This document shows, in pieces, positions 23,993 through 36,212 of a stretch of 64,000 bases of DNA. The stretch is from the NCBI RefSeq assembly GCF_010093815.1, contig NW_022985557.1, forward strand, positions 372,001-436,000, in the 5' to 3' direction. The notes beneath the pieces were generated by a model. It saw only the letters and a program-made list of their open reading frames with translations. It did not search any database and was not told the DNA's origin. The DNA is from Pseudovirgaria hyperparasitica (taxonomy: Eukaryota; Ascomycota; Dothideomycetes; Acrospermales; Acrospermaceae). Positions within the stretch are counted from its first letter, which is position 1; each line of letters begins with the position of its first letter. Made by a program: the position numbers and the translations under genes.

Positions 23993-25382
23993 GATGGCGA
24001 CGTTGCGGTAGTCGAGTGGCGTAACAATAACAAGGACAAGGATGATAGGAGATGATACAAAAAGAGATGTGTCGTAGGGATGTGAGGATATATTAAAGGA
24101 ATGTGGGGGAGGTCAAGGCGTCAAAAGCTGGGGTTGCCACCATATATACCGTATCTAAAATAGGCTTACGGGGTAGTGCCTCGCATGTGAAGACAAGGTC
24201 GCACATAAGAGTCAAAAGGACAGCGCGGTTCAACGTGCGTCTGGCCTCACATGGGTGGCTCACATGGAGGAAAAGGGGACAGAAGACTCCTTAGACTTGC
24301 TCGAAATCAGAAAGATGCCTCGTAAGTGTGAGGCAGAGATCGACAAACCTCGGCAAACACGCCACCTTCACATGGCTACACCACCATCATCATTTATTAT
24401 ATCTCGAGATCACAACATATGACCAGGACTGTTTCTGCTGCTTCGTTTCTGAAATAGTAGCGCGTACGTGCTTGACGCGTGTCGTGATGCACATGTTCCC
24501 CTCGACATGCCGAGATGCAACGACTTTGCGCATGTCGGCAGAGATTGCAGGCGTGCATTCGGTTGTATGCAGGAACGCGTATACCTCAAGGAGTCATCTA
24601 CTATTCATAGACATAGCGTGTGACTTATTTTTAGCATCAGCTTGAAATGTTGAGGTTGATATGGTTTGTACTGAATCGTCGCCGCCGTTGCCTTGATATT
24701 GTGAGCCTGAGGCTGCCAAGGCGTCGCGGGAAGGTATTCTATCTCAGACGCTTAGTCATACGGCTGTAAACAACCTATCTTGTCCGATTCGATCTGGGTT
24801 CCTCTCAACACCTCCACCACTTTGCATCCACGACGTCAAGCGTAAAGGCAAGTCTTTGATTTTTGCGCCATGCCACTTTGTTACGTCCTACATTATTCGC
24901 ATGCTTTGAATTTCGCTCGTCATCATGAACAGACGGGCCACAAATTTGCGCAATCGATCGACGAGACACGCCCCTGTCGTCAGCCAAGGTGCCTGATGAT
25001 CGACGCAAGTGCTTGTCATACATGCGTGCAGGCCCTTAGTATCCCGTGAGCATGGCTTTGGCTCAACATGCATAATGAAAGCCTAGACAAACGAACCTGT
25101 TTGTGGCGCCCATTACCAGTATGGACCATGGCGAGCCACACACGTCTAGCCAGACGCCACTCTGCACGATAATATGCCTGCTTCGAGGGACACTTGCGAC
25201 GATATTGTGGACTTCGAGTTGAGATGCATACGCCCGGTGTGATTTCTTCGTGCCTGTCTGTTGTTACATAGCAGACGACTGCAATGAATGAACCTATCTC
25301 ATTCCCAAGAAAACCTTGATGACGACTCCGGTCTTTCGCTCTCAGTGAAGCAGGCCCAGTCCACATCCCAGATTTTCATTCA
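23993..25382. other. Intergenic, nothing recognised
   Basis: About 1.4 kb upstream of the hydroxylase-family gene and downstream of the F-box gene. Short open frames on both strands lack protein-like composition. An A/T-rich pocket near 24390-24420 and a TATA-like atatatac near 24140 are the only marks noted. Confidence 0.55.
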
Positions 25383-26606
25383 TCAAGTTTCGTCGGATTG
25401 CATGTATTCCACCGCAATCTTAGCCACCAGCGTCAGAAATGCTCTTGCGTTCGGCCCGCTGTATTTCACTTCGTCAACCTCACCTCTCGGCCAAAACATT
25501 GGGCCCGCGAGCTCCAGGCCCGACTGAAGCAATGCCGGATCTGAACATCTATAGGAGTATTTGTGAAAGGCTTTATGACAATGATGCCCTGAAATGCGTT
25601 CTTTTGGAAAAGTGAATATGATGCGTCGTTGGGTTCTTCTCAATCGTTCGCCGACCCGATATGGAAGTATCCCAAGCCCGCTGAGCCAGAATCCTTTCAG
25701 ATTGTTGAGCTCGCCTGCAGTTTGTTCTAGTAACGTACTCCATGACGTTTCAACGTTGAGTTCAACGCCCAATAGTTCAAGTCGCGTCAGCGTCTCGATC
25801 GAGGGTGCGATCAGAGGACGAAAACACGCCAATGAGATTCTACCATCCATGATACTCAACTCTGACAGTCGTGGGAGGGGCTCCTTCTCTATGAGATAAT
25901 CGCTTATCAATGCTCGAGGCTGCTGGTTGCCACCGCAGCGAATCCCCAACTGTTTGAGCGTTGGTGCCCGATGGAGGACACGCGTGGGCCAGTATGGATC
26001 GAGTCCGTCCGCAAGGAGTAGCCTTGCAGAATGCAACATTTCCAGTTCACTGCCAATATGATGTTCTTGCGCGAGACCGATAGTAGCAACAACGGTTTGA
26101 TGGAACGCGTGTTCGAAAGTCAAAGAGACAACAGTTATATCCAGATTCTCTAGAACCTCGCGTGTCATGGCGGCGCAGTAATATGGTCCCGGAACAGTGT
26201 GAATAAGGCGACAGTCTTTGATATGAATCTCGCTTGGGCGCAGACGGCCATCTTGAAGCATGCACTTCAAAGCTGGCACGCCGATCGTGTTGCATAGAAC
26301 CATGCCCGCTTCATCGCGTGGCCAGACATCCGTTTCTTCGCTTCGATTGGCGTCATCTTCGAGGATCAACGTTTTGACATACTTGGCTAGATTCCGGTGC
26401 CGGGAGGTTAGTTCTAGGGTCTCAAAATCGGAGCCCATGAGTGTGGTTCGCCATTGTGTTAAGCAACGGCGGGCGAAGACATCGAAAGTCTGTACATCTG
26501 CCTGTCTGCATGTGAAGCGGAAGGAGGAGAGATCAGTCGTGTCCAGGAGCTCAGCAATATATGCGCTCAGTTCGATGGGGAGTCGACCGAAGCCAGACCG
26601 CGACAT
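25383..26606 (-). CDS. F-box domain protein
   Basis: Single exon, 407 residues. The N-terminus (about residues 8-48) reads LPIELSAYIAELLDTTDLSS followed by FRFTCRQ, a clear F-box that would dock to Skp1 in an SCF ubiquitin ligase. The remainder is a leucine-spaced region with segments such as LRPSEIHIKDCRL, LSELSIMDGRISL and LTRLELLGVEL. This is compatible with degenerate leucine-rich repeats for substrate recognition and is usual for the large lineage-specific F-box families of Pezizomycotina. No transmembrane or catalytic motif is seen. The target is unknown. Confidence 0.85.
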   Translation of the reverse strand: MSRSGFGRLPIELSAYIAELLDTTDLSSFRFTCRQADVQTFDVFARRCLTQWRTTLMGSDFETLELTSRHRNLAKYVKTLILEDDANRSEETDVWPRDEAGMVLCNTIGVPALKCMLQDGRLRPSEIHIKDCRLIHTVPGPYYCAAMTREVLENLDITVVSLTFEHAFHQTVVATIGLAQEHHIGSELEMLHSARLLLADGLDPYWPTRVLHRAPTLKQLGIRCGGNQQPRALISDYLIEKEPLPRLSELSIMDGRISLACFRPLIAPSIETLTRLELLGVELNVETSWSTLLEQTAGELNNLKGFWLSGLGILPYRVGERLRRTQRRIIFTFPKERISGHHCHKAFHKYSYRCSDPALLQSGLELAGPMFWPRGEVDEVKYSGPNARAFLTLVAKIAVEYMQSDET

Positions 26607-28675
26607 GTCTAGATGTCGTTGTAATTGGTTAGAATGTTGATTGTCAGATCCCAGATCTCAGCTCCGAGCTGCCCTGGCACAGCTGTGCCGCAATTCAGCT
26701 TACCCAGCCTCGGATCTCTTGGCTCGGATCATCGCAACGTGGCGGCGTGTAGTCTTCTAGAACCGTTCCGGCCCAACCGACGACCAGCGACTCGGGACTA
26801 TGTACCATGGGACTAAAAGCCCATTGCTGGCGACATTCTCCTCAGGCATGCGAGACCCAGGGACTGATTTCATGGTGTATACAGACTGTGCAGTGTACGC
26901 AAATCACACGAAGCCATCGATATGATTGACAGGCTGACGAGATGACGAAAAATCGGCCGAGGAATACGAAGATGAAATTGCAAGTAATCAATACCTAGGC
27001 AAGACGAGCCGAATCGCGAGTGCACATCATTACAGCCAGTGACATACATCCTTAGGCCCTCGGCATTATAGTGCTCGGGGCTAGCCGTCTTGCAGGAGAA
27101 TTCACATGTCTACCACGAGTTATGCACAACTCGTTACCATCTTACCCTATTTCTTAGAATGTAACATCTGCACGAGCCACTACAACAACACAAGGGACGA
27201 TACCTATGGAGATCAACCGTGGCGCTCCGACCTGTCGAGAGGGACGGCAGTGCCAACTACACTCTCCCTCTGCTATTCTCTCTGATGATTGCTACTATTA
27301 GCTGGTTTCGTTGAAGCAGCTAGTGATAAAAGAAAAAAGAAAGAAAGACAAAAAGAAAAGACAACGGAGAAGACGCTACGGTATCACGTATGTTGTGCCT
27401 GACAGGAGCTTAGAAGGTTTAAGCTTCAGCATCCAACGTTATATAGCGCCACAACGGGTTTAGGCGGAGCAGCCACAGTCGAGACCGCGTGTTTCATCTC
27501 CATCGTCGCCCGAACCTTCTTTCCTGCATATTCTCATGCATGCTTTATAGGCTTCCCATCGGTTTCTCCGGAGGAAGAATCCGATGGAGAGTTTACGCGT
27601 ACCGTTACTTTCCTCTCATTTACAGTCCAAACTATACCTACGCCAGGCCACCAGGGTCTGTGTCGAAGACTGCAGTACTTGGTACGGCCCCCTATTAATG
27701 GCTACCCATAGTCGTTAGCTTTGCCTGTTTGTTGATAGGCAAAGAAGATGGCGCAAATGGACAGGCGGAGTAGCCTAAACATCGCGCTTCTGCAGGAACA
27801 CACAAGATCAGCGCCACACCCCGCATAAACGGATCTTCAGTCCAGCCGGTGATGTCCGCTGATCAGGGGTTTAAGACGGGCCTATCGTGAGGCTCCGAGG
27901 GAGTTATGTACCAAATTGTCCTTGTCGATCTTTTTCCGCCATACCAATCGGCTAGCAGAGTCGCGACCGAGTAAGCTCTGTAGAATCACTGTGAATGGTT
28001 TTACAATTGAAAGGACAGCTGATTTGTAGACTTGGAAAGCGAGGTGAAGATGCCAATTTGAAGAGAAGAACAATAGCCAAAGCAGTTGGTGAAAGGCGAA
28101 GCTCTCCACGTCGAATGGTTTAGCTACAACGCCTACATGACAGCCGCGTCCGCTCGCTAGCATCGCCAATGTAAAGTTAGACAGCTGCTTTATCCGGTTG
28201 GATCCACCGTTCCGCTTTAGTCGACCTGTACCTGTGCCTATGGCGTTTCTCCTTGGCTGCCGTACCCTCTGAAGCAACATGACTGGTTACAGCGATGCAT
28301 ACCTCTACCACTGGCTCTGCAGATTGCACGAACCCGACGTTTGCATCCATGGATGAATGCATTGACCGTCGACGGCTATACTATTGATTGCCCACGCTAG
28401 AACCCGGACATCTGGCGGGCTTGAGAATGTCAAAATATATCTACCTCAGCGACCCCCCTCGACGATGATCCTTCTACTTACCACACCATCTCGTTATTCC
28501 ATTTCCTTCTCTGCGTCCACGCATCCCCTCTGTGGTCGCTGAGTGCTGTCTTGCAGACTTTCGTTTGCGTCCTTTCGTTTGACGATCGAGTCAATCACTA
28601 TCATTAACGAGCTTCCTGCCGTCTGGCAATCTCTCATTCTTTCTAATTTCCTACTTATCAATACTTAATTCAATC
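26607..28675. other. 2-kb intergenic region
   Basis: Contains the divergent upstream regions of the F-box gene and the wall-protein gene. A purine-rich run (aaaaaagaaagaaagacaaaaag) lies near 27330-27355. A TATA-like aaaatatat occurs at about 28430, and a pyrimidine-rich leader follows up to the ATG at 28676. One minus-strand frame (27882-28280) is open but not protein-like. Confidence 0.55.
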
Positions 28676-30382
28676 ATGCGCTCCTCCACTGTATTTGCCG
28701 GCTTAGTTGCCGTGCTGCTTTCGAGCGTCGAGGCTACAGGCCGAATTGGGCATCCGCACCATGCGCGTGGTGACTATGGCGATAACGGGGATGTCAGCTA
28801 CAGTGACACTGCCGATTATGGGCGTCCCGATCTGAGCCATGTGTCTCCTACGCCAAGTCCTTCAAAGGACGACTATGGGTATGAGAAATCGCCATCCGAG
28901 AAGGACGAATATGGCGAGGCTCCTAGCGACGAATATGGCCATTCAACACACCCACAAGACGGCTATGCTGATTCACCGTCCGAGGAATACGGACATGGCG
29001 AACCTGCTCATGACGACTATGGCCATTCGACTCCCCCACAAGACGGCTATGATGAGTCACCGTCTGAGGAGTACGGACACGGCGAGCCTTCTCATGATGA
29101 CTATGGCCATTCGACTCCCACTCCCGCTCCGTCGAATGATGACTACGGATATCCTGGTTCTCCACCAACCCAAGACGGATATGACTCGCCGTCCGAGGAA
29201 GAGGAATACGGCCATTCAGCTCCCACTCCCGCTCCATCGAACGATGATTATGGTTATGCTTCACCCTCTCCCTCAAGCGATGAAGACGATTACGGCCATT
29301 CGGCCCCTACTCCCACCCCGTCGAATGATGACTATGGATATCCTTCGCCTTCTCCTTCAAGTGATGAAGACGAGTACGGCGATTATCCCGGAACCCCAAC
29401 GCCATCTCCTTGCAGTGATGAAGACGAGTACGGTGATTATCCTGGCACTCCGACGCCATCCCCAACTGGTGAAGATGACAGCTATGATGATACCACGACC
29501 GAGGACGCTGGCTACGTTTCTACAACCGAAGACTGCTCTGTCAGCAAAACTGAGACTCCAACCGCAGGCGAGACACCATTCTCCAGCGAGAGGCCAAGCA
29601 GTGAAGCTCCTACCCCTGGTACCTCTGCCGAAGCCGCCTCTCCATCAGACAGTCATGATCACCCCTCCATCACGCCTATCCCATCATCTATCGAATATTC
29701 CCCTCCATCTGTTGTTACATCATGGACGTCGACAATTACCTATGTTACCGTCTGCCCAACTGGGTTTTCTACTGTTACCCTGACCACGACTTACACATCG
29801 ACCGTTTGCCCCAACTGTGCCCAGCCAACTCCTGCTCCAGGACCTTCAACTAACACCCCTGGAGACAACAAACCAGGAAGCAACACCCCAGGAAGCAACA
29901 CCCCAGGAAGCAACACCCCAGGAAGCAACACCCCAGGAAGCAACACTCCGGGAAATAACAACCCCGGGAACGGCTCTATCCCACCGGGCTTTACCACAAC
30001 TGTCACCGTCTGCACTACCGGTTGTGCCACAACTGCTACGACCGTAACCCTTACCGTGCCACAGACTATTACCATCACTGGCCCTGGTTCAGCCCCTACA
30101 GGACCCTCGGGAGCTCCAGGCTTACCTGCTGTTCCCACAAAAATCACCTCCATCCACACTGTCGTCGTCACACCCATCCCTTGTCCATACCCAGCAGGCC
30201 CAGATGGCAAGTGTCCGACCAGCGGCGTTGCCGCGCCCACGGGAGGCAGTGGAAGCCCGACGTGGAAGCCAAGCGGAACGCCGACTCCGAGTGTAAGCCC
30301 ACCAATGTTTACGGGTGCAGCAGGGAGGAACCAGGTTGGTGGGCTGGTGACGATCGTGCTTGGTGCTGTTTTGTTATTATAA
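28676..30382 (+). CDS. GPI-anchored cell-wall protein with Asp-Tyr-Gly repeats
   Basis: Single exon, 568 residues, secreted to the wall. Residues 1-20 form a signal peptide (MRSSTVFAGLVAVLLSSVEA). Residues about 32-270 are imperfect repeats built on DDYGY, DEYG and EEYGHG units separated by Ser/Pro/Thr spacers. The centre is Ser/Thr/Pro-rich and probably O-glycosylated. Two Thr/Val/Cys modules follow (TYVTVCPTGFSTVTL and TTVTVCTTGCATTATTVTL), typical of fungal GPI proteins, split by a PGSNT tandem repeat. The C-terminus ends GGLVTIVLGAVLLL after a small-residue site, as for GPI attachment. The repeat zone is strongly acidic and tyrosine-rich, which is unusual. A role in adhesion, hydration or tyrosine cross-linking is speculative. 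The long ORFs overlapping in other frames are consequences of the repeats. Confidence 0.88.
   Translation: MRSSTVFAGLVAVLLSSVEATGRIGHPHHARGDYGDNGDVSYSDTADYGRPDLSHVSPTPSPSKDDYGYEKSPSEKDEYGEAPSDEYGHSTHPQDGYADSPSEEYGHGEPAHDDYGHSTPPQDGYDESPSEEYGHGEPSHDDYGHSTPTPAPSNDDYGYPGSPPTQDGYDSPSEEEEYGHSAPTPAPSNDDYGYASPSPSSDEDDYGHSAPTPTPSNDDYGYPSPSPSSDEDEYGDYPGTPTPSPCSDEDEYGDYPGTPTPSPTGEDDSYDDTTTEDAGYVSTTEDCSVSKTETPTAGETPFSSERPSSEAPTPGTSAEAASPSDSHDHPSITPIPSSIEYSPPSVVTSWTSTITYVTVCPTGFSTVTLTTTYTSTVCPNCAQPTPAPGPSTNTPGDNKPGSNTPGSNTPGSNTPGSNTPGSNTPGNNNPGNGSIPPGFTTTVTVCTTGCATTATTVTLTVPQTITITGPGSAPTGPSGAPGLPAVPTKITSIHTVVVTPIPCPYPAGPDGKCPTSGVAAPTGGSGSPTWKPSGTPTPSVSPPMFTGAAGRNQVGGLVTIVLGAVLLL
28770..29490 (+). repeat. 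DYG-encoding imperfect coding repeats
   Basis: The gene for the wall protein repeats units such as gactatggccattc and gatgatgactatgg about fifteen times. Units differ mainly at third positions, so selection keeps the amino-acid pattern while the DNA diverges. Later units (29330-29480) are more alike (SSDEDEYGDYPGTPTPSP), suggesting recent duplication there. Confidence 0.85.
29872..29960 (+). repeat. 15-bp coding tandem repeat (PGSNT units)
   Basis: Five identical copies of ccaggaagcaacacc, then diverged ones, encode PGSNT. DNA-level identity indicates recent expansion, and copy number is likely to vary among isolates. Confidence 0.92.
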
Positions 30383-30916
30383 ATAAGTCTTGTCGATGAA
30401 TGAGATCTTGGGAGGATTCGTGAATTATAATGTAATTGATAAACACTGATAAATACTATCTTTCTCTCTCAATCATATAAGCTGAGATGTGTAATGTCGT
30501 TGTCTAGATGTCTCCACGCTGAGTCTCCATACTAATTGGAAGACTTACATTATGGAGAAATTTGGCTCCAGGCCATTTTCATAAATGTACGCCATTCTCA
30601 CAATTTTCGATAAGAGAAGAAGAAAAACAATAATCAATAATTTACACATGCCATCCCAACTCTGCATGCTGTTTCGAGGCTCAGTTGACCTGGTCCACGG
30701 TGTGGCTGGGAATCAAGCTAAAGGTTGACACCTGAGGCAGACTGTTTTACGCGAACCACGAGCGCGCCGCGTCTTCTCCCGGACGTACATTTTGAGGGGA
30801 ACTGCTTCAGCTTTCATCCGCATCCTATCCCATCCATCTATTTCTTCTCTTCTCCCTTACAAACGCCATTTTGGAAGCCTCTCACATCCTCAAAATTATC
30901 ACAAGAGGCTGCCAAT
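30383..30916. other. Intergenic / SPT16 upstream region
   Basis: About 530 bp. It includes an A/T-rich 3' flank of the wall-protein gene (aataaacac-like signals near 30440) and the SPT16 upstream region with a C/T-rich leader (30810-30890). Confidence 0.55.
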
Positions 30917-33900
30917 ATGGCGGAAGAGATCACCATCGACAAGACCATATTCCATGACCGTCTCTCGTCTTTCCTTACGGAATGGAAGGGAGACAAGCGT
31001 GACGCGTCTTTCAACGGTGTCAACTCCATCATTTTGCTGCTTGGGAAGGCAAGCGGCGATCCGAATAACTACAACAAAGCGGCCGCTTTTCAGGTGAGAT
31101 GGTGTCGTTCGCGCTCAACTCAAAAGTCAACTGACGCGAGGTGTAGCTATGGCTGCTAGGTTATGAGTTCCCTGCGACCCTGATGGTCCTGACCCCCGAT
31201 GTGGTACATATTGTTACTACTAAGAAGAAGGGTAAGTATAACACATTGAAAATTCGATGATGCCGAACGTGGAGCTAATATAGAGTCTTCAATAGCATCG
31301 TACCTAGAGCCTTTGAAAGGTGGCGCAGTACATCTTGAGATACATATTCGCGGCAAGGACGCAGATGAGAATGCGAAGCAATTTCAGCAAATCACGGATA
31401 TTATCAAAGGAGCAGGAGTAAGGCTGGTCGCACGTCCTTACGAGCATAGATCTGACGTGTAGCACAGAAGAAAGTCGGTATCTTGACGAAAGACAACCAA
31501 GTTGGTCCGTTCGCAGACGAGTGGAAGAAATCATACGAGGCCGTCTCGAAAGGATTGGAGGAGGTGGACATCGCAACGACCATCTCTATAGCAGCCCTGT
31601 CTGTGAAAGATGGAGAAGAACTGGTATGCTACCTCCTGCAACTACAGATCTCAGAAGCTGACTCACCGGCAGCGTACGATGCGTGATGCTGCGCGAGCAT
31701 CATCTGGACTGATGCAAAATTTCTTCGTGGATGAGATGTCGACTATTCTGGATGATGGAAAGAGAGTAACTCACAAGGCTCTTGCGGACAAAGTCGCAGG
31801 AAAAATTGACGACACTGCATTTTTCAATAAGCTTAAGAAGGAAACAAAGATGTCTGCGAACTTCGATTCCGCGAATCTCGATTGGGGTCTTCCTCCAACG
31901 ATTCAAAGTGGCGACAAATTCGACGTGAAGTTTGCCTCTGAGCCTGATTCCAATCCGATCAAAGCTGGCGTCGTTATACTCGCTCTAGGACTTCGCTATT
32001 CGAGTTACGGCTCCCAGGTCGCAAGAACGTATATGGTGGACCCTTCCAAATCACAGGAGACGAATTATAGGCTTCTCTACTCCATCCATCAGGAAGTCAT
32101 AAAGGCGCTACGGGACAATGTCCCCACCAAAGAGGTTTACAACAAGGCAATCGGCCTCTTGCGCGCAAAGAAACCAGATCTAGAAAAACACTTTCCCAAA
32201 AATGTGGGTTATGGTATTGGGATCGAGGGCAAGGACAACACGCTTCTCTTGAGTGGGAAAAATGGCCGTACGTTGAAGGACGGTATGACTCTGCTTGTTA
32301 CCACGAGCTTCGACAACATACCAAATCCGGATGGCAAGGGCAAGAGTTCTTACTCACTCGTCCTTACTGATACTGTCCGCGTCACTAAGGATGCAACTGC
32401 TGTGTTCACCAAAGACGCAGTAGCGGAGGTAGAGGAGATCTCGTACTTTTTCAACGAAAGTGAAGAGGAGGAAAAACCCAAGAAAGCCAAAAAAGACAAC
32501 AAAGTCGGCGCTGTCGCTCGACAGAACATACAAAAGACTAGGCTGCGTGCGGAGCGCACCACTAATCAGGACGCCGAGAAGGAAGCCGCTCGACGAGAAC
32601 ATCAGAAAGAGTTGCACCAAAAGAAGCAGAAAGAAGGTCTCGAGGTCTATGGTAAAGGGACTGGCGCCTTGAACGGCACGGAAGAAAAGAAGTTCAAGCG
32701 TTTCGAATCGTACAAGCAGCACAACCAATTTCCATCGAGAGTCAAAGACCTAGTGATCGTCGTCGACACGAAGAATTCTACGGTAATCCTTCCGATCATG
32801 GGCCGGCCGGTGCCCTTCCATATCAACACTATCAAGAACGCAACGCATTCGCCTGAAGGTGATTTTACGTCCCTTCGTATCAACTTCTTGTCTCCCGGGC
32901 AAGGTGTCGGCAGGAAAGACGATCAGCCTTTCGAAGACCCGACAGCTCATTTCGTGCGAAGCTTGACCTTCAGATCACGCGATATTGAACGTATCGATGA
33001 TATCACGAGGCAGATCACGGAACTGAAAAGAGATATTGTTCGTAGAGAGAACGAAAAGAAGCAGATGGAGGATGTCGTGGAGCAAGACAAGTTGATTGTG
33101 CTCAAAAGTGAGTTTGAACGAGCCATGATCGAGAAAACATATTGACCAAAACAGACCGAAAACCATACAACCTGGATCTGGTCTATCTGCGGCCGCAACT
33201 CGAAGGAAAACGTATGCCTGGTCTACTAGAAATCCAGCAAAACGGTCTTCGATATCACCATGGCATGGGCGGTGGTCCAAAAGTCGACATCCTATTTGGC
33301 AACATCAAGCATCTTTTCTTCCAACCCTGCCAACACGAACTCATAGTCATCATTCACGTCCACCTGAAGAATCCTATCATGGTCGGCAAGAAGAAGACGA
33401 AGGACGTCCAATTCTATCGCGAGGCAACCGATATGGCTTTCGACGAGACGGGTAATCGTCGTCGTAAACACCGCTATGGCGATGACGAGGAATTTGAGGC
33501 TGAACAAGAAGAGCGTCGGCGACGCGCGGAGCTCGACAAGCAATTTAAGAGCTTCGCGGAGAAGATCGCCGATGCTGGACGGAGTGAGAATGTCAGCGTA
33601 GACGTGCCCTTCCGTGAGCTTGGTTACAATGGTGTACCAGCCCGCTCGTCCGTCTTGATTCAGCCCACCACAGACTGCTTAGTGCAGCTCACCGAACCCC
33701 CATTCTTAGTTCTCACACTGTCCGAGATTGAAGTCGTCCATCTTGAGCGCGTTCAGTTCGGCCTCAAGAACTTCGACATGGTACTAATCTTCCGCGACTT
33801 CAATCGCCCGCCCGCGCACATCAACACGATCCCCGTTGAATCTCTCGACGCTGTCAAGGACTGGCTTGATAGCTGCGAAATCCCCTTCTCCGAGGGCCCG

Positions 33901-34269
33901 CTCAACCTCAACTGGGCGCCCATCATGAAGACCGTCACATCGGACCCACACGCTTTCTTTGAAGACGGCGGCTGGTCGTTTCTGCAGGCTGAGAGCGATG
34001 ATGAGGGCGACGAGTCAGAAGAGCAAGAGAGTGACTTTGAGATGGACGAGAGTGATCTAGCTAGTGTCAGCGAAAGCGACGATGAGAGCGACTTTGACGA
34101 GAATGCCTCTGCTGAGGCCAGTGATGCGAGTGACATGAGCGATGAGGAAGAAGGTGAGGATTGGGACGATATGGAGAGGAAGGCGGCCAAGGCGGATAAG
34201 GAGCGCGTGCCCGAGGACGATGATGATCGGAAAAAGAGTGCCAAGGGAGGGCAGAAGAGGAAGCGATGA
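30917..34269 (+). CDS. SPT16: FACT complex subunit SPT16
   Basis: Large subunit of the FACT histone chaperone (with Pob3), which loosens and rebuilds nucleosomes during transcription and replication. Six exons are inferred: 30917-31093, 31147-31231, 31296-31417, 31468-31623, 31673-33107 and 33155-34269, with introns of 47-64 nt. The product is 1029 residues, the usual Spt16 length. Landmarks are [17 protein letters not shown] (start of the aminopeptidase-like fold), [24 protein letters not shown], the linker helix rich in Lys/Arg/Glu, VYLRPQ-type text ([16 protein letters not shown]), the middle PH-like domain with HFH-like [22 protein letters not shown], and a strongly acidic C-terminal tail ending in a basic KGGQKRKR. 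Every exon join keeps frame. No sign of decay. Confidence 0.97.
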
Positions 34270-34452
34270 GAGGACACGGCTGTACTACTCGTTGGGTCAC
34301 ACGGGGCTTGTTTGTATATGAGGTGTATGGTCTTGCGCACTACGCGCTGGTCTTGGTGCAAAAGGGGTAGTAGATTCATCACGGCAATCTGCACTACCCT
34401 GCGTTTTTCTCCCCACGGGGAAGCACTTGTATTCATTCAATATATTCCCTCG

Positions 34453-36212
34453 TCACCGACTCAATCGCCCATTCTTCGCTTGCCGTGCACCACCTTTCCG
34501 CCTCCCATTCATCTCCTCAGTTCCTTCCGTCTCGACTGCTACTGGCCCATCCACATCCATATCCACATCCATCTCATCCCCCTTCTTCCCCTGACCCTTC
34601 TGCCCCGCAGTCCGCGCATCAGCGCGATCCTTACCCGGGCCCCACGTATCCCTCTCCCGTCTCAGCTCAGCCAGCTGCGCAAACGTAACCTTCTGCACGC
34701 GCTGCAGCGCCGCAAGCCGCGCCTCCAAATCCACCACGCGCTCCGCCTCGCTGAGCACCGGCACCGCGGGCGCCGTGTCGTCGTTGTCCAGACCCAGGAA
34801 ATCACTCGATGACGATACATTATTGTTGAGGTGCGAGGGCGCAGATGTGGACCAGGCGTGTATCTCGGCGAGGCTGGATGCGAGGAGGGAGTCTGGGAAT
34901 GTTGTGTGTGAGAGGGCTTCTTCGAAGGCGTTCTTAGGGGGGTCCGTGGCGGGTATTGAGAGGGAGATTTTGGGCGTTAGGAGGGTAGTGGGGAAGGATA
35001 TGGTGAGGGTGTATGAGGCAGGTACGGGCCCGGGTGTGTCGAGGGCGATGTCGAGGCGCGGCTTGACGACGTTTGATATTCTGGTCTTGGGGCCTTCGGC
35101 CTGTGAGGACCCTGCGGGGAAGCCTGTTGGTGCGAGCATGGAGATGTTTGTTACTGCGCCGGGCAGTGTTGCCAGGGTGCTTGCCCAGCGCCCGCGCGCG
35201 ACGTCCCAGGTGGCGATTTTGCCGCTTGCGTGGCCTGAGAGCAGGGTTGTGCCGTCCCAGGACAAAGTCAAGCATTGGGCGGAGCCAAGGGAGAGGGTTT
35301 CGGCGGTGAGGTGCCAGCGGGAGGATTTGGGGGGCTCGAGGACGGAGGATGGGGTGTTGGGAGTGGTGGAGCGGAGGGCATCTGTGGGAGACGGGGGGTC
35401 GAAGAAGTCGATGAGTTGTACGGAGCCGTCGGCGTAGGAGGTGTAGAAGGCGCGGTCAGCAGGGTCGAGGACTGTGGCGAGGGGCGTGTCGCCGAGAAGG
35501 TATGTGCGGAGAAGGGTGCCGGTTTGGTAATCCCATATTATGGCTGTATTGTCAGCCGACGTGGAGACGGCGATATTGGCGGAGGTCGAGGAGTGGCCAA
35601 TAGCAAGAGATGTTATTGCGCCACGATGTGAGGATAGAGAGCGGAGGGGGGATTTGCACTCGGTGCCGGAGGAAAAAGAGAGCAGGTGAGGGAGGGACCA
35701 GACGTTGACGCTTGAGTCTGCAGAGCCTGTGAGGAGAAAGTTCGATGACCGGTCGACGACGACGGCGGTGATCTCCTGGAGGTGGGATACAGGAGCAACA
35801 ACAAGACGCCCTGTACAGATCTATACGACATTAGTGAAGTCTCATTGTGCGCATTTGAGTCCTTTCATACCTCCCAAAGCAGCAATCGTCCAGTCTGCGT
35901 GCCCAATGCTAGAACGGTATCATCGACCGCGAGCGCAATTGCATGTATCCTTTCTTGGAACGGTATGATAGCCTCTTGACTCCCCTTTTCTCGATTATAA
36001 ACATGTACAACAGCCTTTTCAGCCTGAGCGGCAAAGATATGTGTCGCGCTGATCGCGAGGCAGTTCGGTGGTGTTGCACTTTTCTTTAAGATATGGCGCT
36101 GCGCGGGCAACGGCAAGAATTCGTGTATGAATATGCCGGCATCTTTGGGAACAGAAGTGTTTGGAGCTTTAATTGGGGCAGCGATCGATGCTACCAGTAA
36201 CTCACTGAGCAT
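34453..36212 (-). CDS. IPI3: Pre-rRNA-processing WD40 protein IPI3
   Basis: Ipi3 is the WD40 member of the Rix1 complex (Rix1-Ipi1-Ipi3), needed for ITS2 processing and late 60S maturation in the nucleolus and nucleoplasm. Two exons, 36212-35871 and 35820-34453 (50-nt intron), give 569 residues. WD-type units are visible: GRLLLWE at the exon join, FLLTGSADSSVNVWSL, IAVSTSADNTAIIWDYQTG, FYTSYADGSVQLIDFF and the family-like LSWDGTTLLSGHASGKIATW. The C-terminus has a coiled region (ERVVDLEARLAALQRVQKVT) as in Ipi3/WDR18, then a low-complexity MDVDMDVDG and a basic tail. It is convergent with SPT16 (183 bp between stops) and divergent from the FSH1-type hydrolase. Confidence 0.9.

Noticed and set aside
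27882-28280. 132-residue minus-strand frame in the intergenic region
   Set aside because: No protein-like composition or motif and no neighbouring exon; likely chance.
28839-29783. 314-residue plus-strand frame inside the wall-protein gene
   Set aside because: Produced by the same DNA repeats in another frame; Met/Thr/Arg-rich nonsense without signal peptide or family.
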